NCBI RefSeq assembly: GCF_040807025.1
Contig: NC_090964.1
Location: 10,750,214 to 10,814,213, forward strand
Source: Struthio camelus
Taxonomy: Eukaryota > Chordata > Aves > Struthioniformes > Struthionidae
Direction: 5' to 3'
DNA: 64,000 nucleotides
Shown one piece after another: positions 46,736 through 64,000 of this stretch. The position numbers and the translations under genes were made by a program. How positions within the stretch are numbered: position 1 is the stretch's first letter; the number at the start of each line of letters is the position of its first letter. Under the pieces are notes generated by a model that saw only the letters and a program-made list of their open reading frames with translations, was not told where the DNA came from and ran no database searches.

Positions 46736-49126
46736 TGTCTTACTCTGGAACTGAGAAGCCATACAAGCCTTTCTCACAAGAAGCTGTAGAGGAGGAGGCA
46801 TTGTAGGACAGCTGTTCCCATCACTTTCTCTACGTAGCAGAGCCTTTGTATCCTTTCCTGAAGAAACAGATAAAGTCTCTCATGTTATATGTCATAGTGA
46901 AGGGCCTATGCATCAGCAATCCCAGGAGCAGTGGCTTTGTTCTGGAAATATTGATATCCTCAGAGGCTGGAGCCTCCCTAACAGTCCTCCCAATGCCAAG
47001 CAATTGAAGCAAACTTTCTCTTCAAGCAGTTTGCAAATGTGAAAAAAAATCAAAAGGAACCATAGAGAGTTTTGGGGTGTGGCCAGCGTATGACCCCTTT
47101 TGACATTTAGGGTGGATAAGCCAATATACCCTCTTTCTGGCTTTTCTTTTTTACCAAATCAAAAAAGATGGCATGCAACTGCTGTCACTGCTTTGCATAA
47201 ATCAAAAGATCCAGCTTTGTGTATCTTACTTGGTTATTTCCTATAAAAAGCACATCTGTGGCCATACCTTTTGGTGCAATAGACTCTAGTCTGGAAGCAA
47301 CAGCACACAAACAAATGCTAAATTCATGCTGACTGGAGTAGATTCCAAAGGAAAGAGGAGCTGGGAAAGCACCTACTTAAGTACTGACTAAGGATATAAT
47401 CTCTGATCTGAATCTAGCCTGTGTGTGTGTGTTACTGTTGAGTACACAGTGCGGTTTCAGACACGGCCAGAGACAAGAAAAAATGATTGTTTCAGGGTAA
47501 CCACAAGGAAGATGAATGCAAATGTATTCCTGTAACTGGGAGAGTTCCCTTGCTCTTAAGTTGGGCTCTGGTACATGGCCTCAGGGAAGCAAATTTGCAA
47601 CTACCTTCATTAAAATGCTTAGGGATGATTAATCAAAAGACAGAGATACACAATTTTTGTACATTGTGAAATGTTAGCTCAGTTCCTGCAGCTGCATGCA
47701 GTCTGTAGTGGTGGTTTTAGCAAATAGTTGGGGGATAGGTTCTGGTTGTTGATACACGCTTCCTGTCTGCTATTTACTGTGCCCAGTTTGCTAACCCTCC
47801 ACCGATTGAATCATGACCACATGCATCACATGTAAGCATCAAAGCGGTCAGACAGACCTGTGTCAGAGAGGCGAAGTGTGGCGCATGCTGGCATGCAGCG
47901 TGCGTAGGCACCGCAGGGGCCGGGCGCTGCCACCGCAGGACAGGTTACCCCAGCTGCGGGCAGTCCTGCTGCCGTCAGCCCCAACACCGCTGTGCGATGC
48001 CTGTGCAGCTGAGGTACCCGAGCCCTGGGCTATCGGTGCCAAACGACACAGCCGACTTCGGCATTAATGCGTGTTGCAGCCATGTGCCAATTGTTGGAGG
48101 TACAAATTCATGAAGAACATACAAATATGCACAACACCTGCGCTGATGTGCCAGAAACTTGTGGCCATACGCTCACACCATCCATTTGTCTAAAGCTGAC
48201 TACCGCTTGGACTTAGCTTAAACACTAGTTGTGCACGTTCAATTACTCCGGTGTGACCTCAGAATTGACCTTGCACTTGAAATTTTTACAGCCAGGCATT
48301 GCCTGACCTCTCTCCCGTTTGCCTCCCTGTCCACTTTCAGCCTGCAGGTTTCCTGAGCTTTGCTACCAGGCACTGAAGCGCAGAGGCCAGGAGGGAGGGA
48401 TGTTTTCCTGACAGTGCTCGGGTCAAAGTTTGGTCTCTAATGTGGTGAGGCTCAACATGCTGGACGCTGCCTTACAGCCCGTGCAGGTCAGCACTCACAC
48501 TCGCCCCCAGAAAGCACCCAACATGCATGTAGGGTGCTGGGGTTGTTACCATTTGACGTGCACCTCTAATTAAAATTGCAGATGTACATGTGCTGGCGGG
48601 AGGATATAAAAGGCCAGGACTGGAGCCCCTCTGAAACATTACTTTTAATGGTTTTAACCTCAGAATAGTAACAAGTGAGGACAAGCTGGAATCCTATCTG
48701 AGAAAGCCAGCTGCTCCACCGCATCGATCTCTTTGATCCAGGGATTTATCTGCATTTGCTAACTCAGGTTTTTACCGTGTCTCTTGCTCCACTTTGCAAT
48801 CCCAAGTCAGTCAAGCTGACGTGCAGCAGCCAGCAGATAAGAAAATCGAGAGTAAAGGCTGTCGTTAAAGGAAACCAGGAAGGAGACGAATGAATTTACC
48901 TAACGAGCGCGCTTGTTGGGGCAAATCTGCCTTTATTGCAAAACGATTTGCATAAAAAGCAGGTGTTCACAGACAAGGGCCCGTCTCCACATCCGCGAGG
49001 ACGGTTCTGCAAGGAAGGGACCTCGGCAACGGGCTGGGAGGGGACCGAGGGTGACCACAGGGAGAGGGGACACCGCTGCCCCGCTGGGCGATGGGGCTGG
49101 GGACGTGGGGCTGCCGACAGGCCTGA
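46736..49126. other. Intergenic approach to the ZC3H12A promoter
   Basis: Unique sequence. Octamers lie at 47516-47523 (+) and 48946-48953 (-). A small CpG-rich patch is at 47860-48060. A consensus TATAAAAGG lies at 48605-48613 in a GC-moderate context. From 48900 the sequence becomes GC-rich into the 30-bp minisatellite. No gene recognised. Confidence 0.55.
48605..48612 (+). promoter_or_regulatory. TATA-box-like motif 1.4 kb upstream of ZC3H12A
   Basis: TATAAAAGG on the + strand within GGGAGGATATAAAAGGCCAG. Possible alternative upstream promoter for ZC3H12A or for a non-coding transcript; no supporting exon or donor identified. Confidence 0.3.
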
Positions 49127-49880
49127 GGGAACATGATGGGCTGGGGACAGGCCCGAGGGGAGGCGACGGGCTGGGGACAGGCCCGAGGGGAGGCGATGGG
49201 CTGAGGACAGGCTTGAGGGGAGGTGACGGGCTGAGGACAGGCCCGAGGGGAGACGGTGGGCTGGGGACAGGCCCGAGGGGAGGTGATGGGCCCGAGGGGA
49301 GGTGATGGGCTGGGGACATGCCTGAGGGGAGGTGACGGGCTGGGGACAGGCCTGAGGGAAGGTGATGGGCTGGGGACAGGCCCGAGGGGAGGCGATGGGC
49401 TGGGGACAGGCCCGAGGGGAGGTGATGGGCCCGAGGGGAGGTGATGGGCTGGGGACATGCCTGAGGGGAGGCGACGGGCTGGGGACAGGCCCGAGGGGAG
49501 GTGACGGGCTGAGGACAGGCCCGAGGGGAGGTGACGGGCTGGGGACAGGCCTGAGGAGAAGTGATGAGGCTGGGGACAGGCCCGAGGGGAGGCGACGGGC
49601 TGGGGACAGGCCCGAGGGGAGGCGATGGGCTGAGGACAGGCCCGAGGGGAGGTGACGGGCTGAGGACAGGCCTGAGGGGAGACGGTGGGCTGGGGACAGG
49701 CCTGAGGGGAGGTGACGGGCTGGGGACAGGCCTGAGGGGAGACGGTGGGCTGGGGACAGGCCTGAGGGGAGGTGACGGGCTGAGGACAGGCCCGAGGGGA
49801 GGCGACGGGCTGGGGACAGGCCTGAGGAGAAGTGATGAGGCTGGGGACAGGCCCGGGGGGAGGTGACAGGCCCGAGGGGA
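49127..49880 (+). repeat. 30-bp minisatellite upstream of the ZC3H12A promoter
   Basis: About 25 imperfect copies of a 30-bp unit, GGGCTGGGGACAGGCC followed by CGAGGGGAGGCGAC. Variation is mainly C/T at CCCGAGG versus CCTGAGG, GGCGAC versus GGTGAT, and GGGGACAGG versus GAGGACAGG. Two copies near 49286 and 49430 are shortened (an 18-bp deletion joins GGGCCCGAGG directly), and a GAAGTGATGAGG variant occurs near 49558 and 49829. Because 30 is divisible by three, long artificial open frames run through it in several frames on both strands. Confidence 0.95.
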
Positions 49881-50017
49881 GGTGGCGGCCCCGCGGCCAG
49901 GCTCCGCCCCGGGACAGCGGCGGCGGCGGCGGCCGGGCGGGGCGGAGCGGGAAGCGGCGGCGGCCCCGCCCCGCCCGCGCTGCCCTTCCGCCTCGGCGCA
50001 GCGCTGCCCGGGCTCGG

Positions 50018-50023
50018 TATAAA
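50018..50023 (+). promoter_or_regulatory. TATA box of ZC3H12A
   Basis: TATAAA in the context CTCGGTATAAAGCGGC, immediately downstream of GC boxes and 30-35 bp before the predicted first exon. A focused TATA promoter suits an inducible immediate-early type gene. Confidence 0.75.
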
Positions 50024-50047
50024 GCGGCGGCCGCCCGGGCGGCCCCG

Positions 50048-50091
50048 GCCCCATGGAGACGCTGCGGCGGCGGGGCGGCGGCGGCGGCCTG
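50048..50091 (+). other. ZC3H12A: ZC3H12A exon 1 (predicted, untranslated)
   Basis: Predicted first exon. The TATA box at 50018 implies transcription starting about 50045-50050. A consensus donor (CTG/GTAAGG) follows at 50092. Mammalian ZC3H12A also starts with a separate 5' exon, so the layout fits the family. The exon carries an ATG at 50053 that is not in frame with the protein. The start coordinate is approximate. Confidence 0.6.
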
Positions 50092-50185
50092 GTAAGGAGC
50101 GGGGGGGGGCGGCGGCGGCGGGGCGGGGGGGGCGGGCGGGCCGGAGCGGGCCGGGCCCCGCTCACCTGCCGGCGCTGCCTCGCAG
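50092..50185 (+). other. 94-bp G-rich intron 1 of ZC3H12A
   Basis: Bounded by GTAAGG and CTCGCAG, with a possible branch site CTCAC near 50161. The sense strand is packed with G-runs, including runs of nine and eight G near 50100-50132, so the unspliced RNA could form G-quadruplexes. The small size makes retention plausible. Confidence 0.6.
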
Positions 50186-50228
50186 GTCCGCGCCGCGAGG
50201 GAGCCCGGCCAGTCGGCGGCGCGACGCC

Positions 50229-58002
<7,774 letters not shown>

Positions 58003-58588
58003 GCAGATGCTGAGGGGAGCCAGGCATACCAAAAGCTTGAGAGGAAGTATTTGTCATGTGGAGAGCACTCTGTAGCTGCCATAGGTGCCCTTTGAGGGCT
58101 CCTCCTTATTTCTTGGAAGCACTCGGCTCAAACTGGAGGCTGAGTACCAGGTGTGTTATGCTCACAGTGAATTCTGGTATTGTCATGACTGTACCCCTCT
58201 TAAAGATGTAAGAACAGCCTATGGCCCTGTCTTCCCCGGAGCATATTTAAGAGAATCTGGGAGCTGAACAGGAGAAGGGTTGCTGTTTCAGAGCAGGGTT
58301 TTTCCTGTGGAGGTAAGTGGTAAGTCAGGCACATCTTCAGTTGCTGCGGTTCAGAACTGTATGTGGCCTCACTCTTCCCATGAGCTCTGGCTTTGAGATG
58401 GCTTAGTGTATCATCAGGCACGTGGAGGAAGAACTACAGGGCTTGTGAATGGCAGGGGACTGCTCCTTTGTAGTGGTGTGACACTTGTTTGTGAAGGTTG
58501 CAATGCATAGTCAAGGCTGTTCTTAGCTCTTAACTAAGCCTTTCTGCTAAATTCTGCCATGCAGATCTGTGGAAAATGTTGGATTATA

Positions 58589-58609
58589 AATCTAGTATGA
58601 AGCTAGATT
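58589..58609 (+). promoter_or_regulatory. Candidate 3'UTR stem-loop (possible Regnase self-target)
   Basis: AATCTAG and CTAGATT form a perfect 7-bp stem around the 7-nt loop TATGAAG; a U-G pair could shorten the loop to five. The loop starts with UAU, the pyrimidine-purine-pyrimidine feature preferred by Regnase-1. The structure is seen directly; the function is inference. Confidence 0.4.
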
Positions 58610-59975
58610 AGCTGACTGATTTGGTTTTCCTGGGCACTTCAGTGATACTTTCCTTACCTAACCTCCTACTTGAGCTTACCTTCCTGAGAGGAGGTAATTC
58701 TTCAATATATACCACAAATGTTAAGCAAGCTGCACAGCTCCCAGAAACAGGAAGAGCTAGGAGTGTAATCCTTCCTTTCTCAGGATGAAAGACCTGACAC
58801 TTGCAAAGCTGTATGTGAGCTGTATGTTCTGCATTTGCTGAAAGGCATTTGTCAGAACATGTGGATGACCACACTGTTGATCGTGCTCTAAAACACTGAC
58901 CTTGCCTTGTAACCAGTCTTAGGCTCTCTGTGTAACACTGACAAAGAAGATTTACAATATTGTGCCTATTGTCCTCAGACAGCAATAGTTTTGAGCGTTC
59001 AGTAAAACAGCTGTAGTCAAATCTAGACTGCTGCCAATACTGTTCCTGAGGCTTTCTCAGTATTTTTTCTAAAAAGCTGTTGCTTCATCTTCTCACTAAT
59101 GTTTTCCTGTCCCCTTCAGCTTTGTCAAGCTACAACAGCATCCAAAAATGTGTAATAAGGCCTGTTTGGTAAGACTGTTCCCCTTTCATTCCCTGTTCCT
59201 TTGTAAGATGTTTTTTACTGTAGATACTGTAACAGATTTTAAATATGCAAAAACCATTACGGTAGTAATTGGTTCTGGTCCTGGAATTTCACTGTGCTTA
59301 GAATACAAAGAAGATTCTCGCACTTGCAGGCCAGAAGCAGTTGATTTGTTGATACACATTGTATCTGTGTGGGTTTTTTGTTTTGGTTTTTTAAGTAAGT
59401 CCATCTTGTGGTTAAACCAAGGTTGTTGAGTGGCAAATTACGAAGGGGAGAGTGGAATACAGCTGTTGCTGAGAATACTCTTCAGGAGCCATTTTGTCTA
59501 TTATGATTCTTCCCTCTGTCCAAGGAGTGACCTACCCAAACTGGCACCATGTGCCGTAGAAACCACAGGGACACAGAAACCTGTATACCTGGTTAATTAT
59601 GATACATTACAAAATTGTAATGTTTCATGTTAGTAAGCAAAATGCTTCTTAATTTTAAGTAACCTGATACTTTGCATATTTGTAAATTACAGGAAAAATA
59701 GTTTTTAATGTTATTGTCCAGGAACTTGCTGCTTGATGCTGTTTTTAATTAGTACTGTTCTTGACTCAGCCATTGTGTTACTTGGCGTGGTCTGTTTTGT
59801 TTTTCTGACAGAATGCTGATACATGCTTATTCTCTTGCAATCAAAAGATTAACATTTTATACTCAAAAGCTGACATTTTACTGAACTTTCTATATCATTA
59901 TGGAATATATAGTTTATGTACTGGATGGAGGCAGCCATGTGAAAGCTATGGCAAAGTAAGAACTTGTATTATATA

Positions 59976-59981
59976 AATAAA
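59976..59981 (+). terminator. ZC3H12A polyadenylation signal
   Basis: AATAAA followed about 25-40 nt later by a GT-rich tract (CTGGTGGCTTTTTG, from 60008). Cleavage is therefore expected near 60000. I saw no earlier AATAAA in the 3'UTR. Confidence 0.8.
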
Positions 59982-60000
59982 AACTGCTGGCTTGAATTAC

Positions 60001-63000
60001 TTCATCTCTGGTGGCTTTTTGAAAGTCCATTTGATGTTTTGGCTCACTTCCCTGGGAAGCTGGAAAAATTATCCTACCTCCCTGGGGTCCCTCTGACAAT
60101 CTTAGATGTCTATACGCAGTGTAACGGCAGCAGCAGGCTGGCTGGATATTCAAAGGCTTGTTAACTGGTGCGGTGCGATGGGTCAAAAACCCCTCCAAAC
60201 AGCTTGCTGCAGCAGATAATGGCATGTTCAATTACTAGTTTGCTGTTTATGCAGCATGGCTGAAGCTAGGCTGTTGGATGTGTTCTGAGGCAGCTGTGCG
60301 GATTGCTGATGTTGCTGGCATGGAGGCTTCATTTCAGAGTGGGGAGGAAAATAAAGCAGATGGGAAAGAGGATGGGGATAGAGGAACTTCAATCCTGCAT
60401 TTTTGCAGTGAGATATAATCAGTTATTTTGGAAGAAACAGTGGGGGTTTTGCTTCAGTTTTATGACCAGTTTCCACTGTATACTCTGGAAATAAAGGCAT
60501 GCTTTCTCCTGTTAGCTCTAATAGAGGCATTAATTTTCTACAGCTTTAACTTAAGCAGAGGTGAGCATGTTCTCCAGTTGACTGGGGAGGTAGTAAAATC
60601 TACTTCATATGTAGCATTGTGCCAGGTGTTGAACATGTTAGTGTACTGACTGTACCATGGCAAGGCATTGCTGTAGCGCCTTGCTATGAACAGGGAATGA
60701 AATGCAATAGGAATATTAATATTTGCATTTCTGTGGAAAAATCTTCCCCTCCCACCTGCTATACTGCAGTACAGCATGTTCTTATCTGACTTGGCAAATA
60801 ACTTTATGGTCTTTATTCAAATTTGTGCTCTTAGTTTAATACGGGGCAATGGCTATTTCTAGTTAATCACAAACAAGGGAAACAGGTGCTCCTGGAGTTA
60901 GTCTAGCTGGCTGGTTTCAAAACAAATCTGAAGTTTCCTGAACCTCACAGGCTGAAAGGTCATTTATTGGCTGTGGGAGAGGAACCCTCCTGAGGGCATT
61001 CTTTGAAACAGGAGCATGTTTGTGTGGCTCTGTGCGTACAGTAGTTATACTCTGGGGATGCAAGTGATGTGTCACAGATTTGATCAGACCTTTTAACTAG
61101 GTGAAGACTCCTCTGCTGTTTGCAGTGGGGTCTGCATCTGGTATTGAATAGCTGGTTATACGATGAGACAGCTGGTTAAATATGACTTATAACCTGTTGT
61201 GTTTTCTTGCCCCTAAACTACTGCCCCTCTAAAGCAATACTGACCTTTGGCTGTGTCACTTTTTAACCCAGAATGAAAGCTATGTGGTCAAAAAATGTTC
61301 CAGGATTTCAAGGCTGGGCCTTCCAGTAAAATGACATCTTTATAGATGATGATTATTTTCCAGGGTGTGTATGTATGTGAGGATTCTTATTATTTTGATC
61401 AAACCTAAAGTGATACAGATAAAGGAATGTGTGCTGAAGCATAGAGGTTAGTTTCTGTAACCAGAAAGGGAAGAGCTAGTGTCAGCAGTTTGGCTATGAT
61501 GTCAGTGGCCCCTTTTTATTGCAGTGATAGCCCTGGTGCCATACTGAAAAGTCCGGAAGGACAGATCTAATGCGAATCTGGTCAAAACTGTCCCTGCAGT
61601 CTCACTGCTGCTATATGTGTTGCAGCATCACCTTTTTTTAAAAAAAAAAGGCAGAAATTCAGGCACTCTGAATTCTCTCACCCAAGGCTTCTGCCCTGGA
61701 GACTGTGCACCTCCCAGCCCTGAAGCAGATGGCTGATGGCATCCTCAGGGTGAGTGCTCCTCATGTACCATCAAGGCATGTCAGTCAGCCGGACGTGCCT
61801 GTGCTCCAGTTCATTCCTGGCGCTGGTCACTTGGGGAGGTGGACAATACTTAGGAGTATAGTGATTGGTGCATATTTGTTCTCATCTGTCAGCACTGAGT
61901 CAAAGCAGCCTGCTGCTGAAACCATCGCTGGCCCCTCCAAGCTCGGGCTGGGTCTGGGGTGCGCTGCTGTTTGGAATTTTTGAGCAGCATGCTGTGGCTC
62001 ACCGCTTCCCTGGCGCTTCAGAGCGGAGAGGATCTGTCGTGATTGCTGTGCACTTGCTTTGTATTTCTTACCTGCCTAAAATAGGTTAGAGCATCTTGTC
62101 AGCTTACTAATCTACTGAATCAAAGTTAAAGAGGTCACTCACAGGCACCCTACTGAAAGCTTTCTGTGCTTCAGCAGGATTGCCCTGCCTTCATCCTCTC
62201 AGCCTTGTGCTGGGAGCAGAGCACTTAGGCTGAGCCCTACAGGAGGCTAGCTCCTGCTCAGGCAGCTTTTCTGCCTTAAAGGGTGTGCCCATTGGGAAGG
62301 GGGTCTCCCAAGCTGGAGAGGAGTGCAGTAGGCTCCTGAGAAGTGCCAGGGCACAACCACAGGGAAGTGGAGAATTCCTGTGGTGTCCAAAACTGTTTTC
62401 TGTTGGACAGGGGGGGCCGGTGGGAGCTGGTCAAATGGCTGTAAGCTCTGCAGAACGAGTCTGGCAAGCCCTGTCCATTGCCTGCTCCTTCCTTCCAGCC
62501 GGCTGTTTTACCTGCTCCCTCCAGTGCAGTCGAGGCATTCTTGCTGTCTCCTGCGCTGTGTCCCGCTTGAGCAGGGTGCCTGCACTGAGCCACAGGAGAC
62601 TGGAGCAGCTACATCCTCCCTGCAAGTGCCAGGCTGGGCTGGCAAGGGGCGTGGGGGGTGGGGGGGGGCTGAGGCCAGGAAAAACTCCTTCCACTGGGAA
62701 GTGGGGAGGCTGAGTCGGGGGGTGCATGCAAAGAAGAATGAGGAGTCCACTAATGTTTTGGGATGAAGATGGAGAACCACCTTCTCTTTGCCTTTCCCAG
62801 TTGTGTTAGGAATAGATGCAAAGGTAATTCAGTCTCATTAAGGAAAGCTTTACTTTCACTGCACAACAGAAGAACAAGCAGGCAGGAGAAGAACCTTCTT
62901 ATAGAAGTCCATGCTGCAGGGTTTCTTGACTTTTTTTTTTTTTTTTAAACTGATAAATAAAAAGGAAAGGAAGAAATGAAAAGCTGTGATGTGAGAGGTC

Positions 63001-64000
63001 AGGGTGGAGACAGCTGTGTTCTCTTCCTCCCATTCCAGTGTGCTGAGCTGTGAAGGGGAAAGGCTGGTGGGCAGCAGACCCAGCCCTCTGCCTCCAGCTT
63101 GGTGGAGATCAGGCACTTGGTCTTGCCAAGGGTCTAGGCTCAGGGTGCCGTAGCCTGGTTTCCAGAGGACTTGCTTGCACTTCCCCTTGCACGAGCTGCC
63201 TTGTGCCTTTCTTTGCTGCTGAACTTTAATTTGAACCCGTCAGGTCCCCTCCCATCAGGGGATTTCCAGGATGTGGCTAGCTCAACTCTAACATTTGAAA
63301 TCCTCTTCAGAGGGCAGGAATCTGACATGAGACTCCTGCATGGGCCGTGGGAAAGGGGCTGCTACGTAATGGAAGCACGCTTGCGTGCTCGGTCATGTGA
63401 GAGTGCTGTGATACCACCCCTCCAGGGCAGGCCACGTTACAAGGAGGGAGTTTCAGTATCAAGCTCCTGTTTTCACCCTATGCTGAGGCAGTGTGGCTGA
63501 TGCCCTCTGTGCAGATAGGAAGAGGTCTCCTGCAGGAAGGTGGTAGTTCAGCACTGTGTGACTGTGAGATGCTGCTGTTGCAGCAGGGCAGTTGGAAAGG
63601 CAGTCTTGCGAAATTTCAGTATAAGCTGCCAAAGTCTGCAGCTTTCTTGACAGGAGTATATGGCTGGAAAACAGGGCGAGCTGCGGCTGGGACAGAGATC
63701 TGTGGGACGGAGAAGGTGCTCTGGAAGGTTGGGAGTGGTGCTGTTCAGTCTGTTACGCTCCTTGTTTCCAAAGGCCCTGTCCCTCATCAGGACAAGGGGA
63801 TCCTTTGGGGTTTAGAGCCCGGCCAACGTTATCCAAATGTTATGTGAAAGGCAGGAGTTCTCTGTGCTGAGTGTGAAGGTCTTGGCTCAGAGCCCAGGAA
63901 CTGGAGTAGGTCCTGGAGGATCCAGCTGTGTTCCCTTCCCATCCTCCCCATCTCCAGGATAAGGATAGAAGGGGAAGAAGTGAAGGAAGCAAGTATCTCC
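60001..64000. other. 3' flank of ZC3H12A, no gene recognised
   Basis: Unique sequence of ordinary composition. It contains an octamer at 60721-60728, a G-rich patch near 62650-62670 (nine consecutive G), T16 at 62931 and GGGGATTTCC at 63258. None of the frames on either strand matches MEAF6, the expected convergent neighbour, so that gene must lie beyond the window. Confidence 0.6.
62931..62946 (+). repeat. T16 homopolymer
   Basis: Run of 16 T in the ZC3H12A 3' flank, followed by AAACTGATAAATAAAAAG. No recognisable retroelement lies on either side. Confidence 0.9.

Larger units (their letters stand above)
58003..60000 (+). other. ZC3H12A: ZC3H12A 3'UTR
   Basis: Untranslated tail of about 2.0 kb from the TGA to the poly(A) signal at 59976, increasingly AT-rich toward the end. 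Hairpin candidates visible by eye: 58589-58609 (7-bp perfect stem, loop beginning UAU), 58087-58099 (GCCCT/AGGGC with a 3-nt loop), 58176-58195 (imperfect) and 59890-59912 (6-bp AT stem). ZC3H12A is known in mammals to destabilise its own mRNA through 3'UTR stem-loops. Confidence 0.85.

Noticed and set aside
59148-64000. Possible MEAF6 terminal exons on the minus strand
   Set aside because: MEAF6 is the usual neighbour in other vertebrates, but no minus-strand frame here resembles it, nor is there a convincing reverse-strand poly(A) signal with exon structure.

Overview
The window is almost certainly avian nuclear DNA. It has a vertebrate multi-exon gene with GT-AG introns, a truncated CR1 retrotransposon with the octamer-repeat 3' end typical of birds and other sauropsids, very few interspersed repeats, and very CpG-dense blocks as on GC-rich bird microchromosomes. 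The species cannot be fixed from the sequence.

One protein-coding gene can be supported: ZC3H12A (Regnase-1/MCPIP1), complete on the + strand. It has a TATA box at 50018, a short non-coding first exon, five coding exons (50229-50683, 54987-55126, 55927-56161, 56749-56855, 56966-58002), and a roughly 2 kb 3'UTR ending at an AATAAA at 59976. The spliced product is 657 aa. It carries the N-terminal UBA-like domain, the PIN-like RNase domain with all four catalytic Asp, the CCCH zinc finger, the DSGIGS phosphodegron and the conserved C-terminal domain.

Positions 1-49.8 kb hold no gene I can support. In other vertebrates the interval upstream of ZC3H12A is a large gene desert reaching to GRIK3, and this stretch looks like part of it. 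Compositionally it is a mosaic. Very CpG-rich blocks (about 0.2-2.8 kb) alternate with AT-rich, nearly CpG-free blocks of 0.2-1.5 kb that resemble conserved non-coding regulatory elements. These contain recognisable sites: a PBX-MEIS composite site, many POU octamers, a paired GATA palindrome and a phased TTGCAAT cluster. The many long open frames in the CpG-rich blocks are by-products of low stop-codon density.

Repeats include three minisatellites: a 40-bp unit at 10231-10648, a 12-bp unit at 24771-24961, and a 30-bp unit at about 49127-49880 that ends some 140 bp before the ZC3H12A TATA box. Short GC-rich tandem repeats, homopolymer runs, one CR1 fragment and one possible ancient DNA-transposon remnant are also present. 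Positions 60.0-64.0 kb are 3' flank without a recognisable gene; the expected downstream neighbour MEAF6 is not reached.

I found no new multi-gene system. The most interesting points are regulatory and lie at ZC3H12A: an upstream ORF whose relation to the main start changes with retention of a tiny G-rich intron, the promoter-proximal 30-bp minisatellite, and a perfect hairpin with UAU in its loop in the 3'UTR of an RNase that itself targets such hairpins. The excess of perfect POU octamers across the window is also notable.
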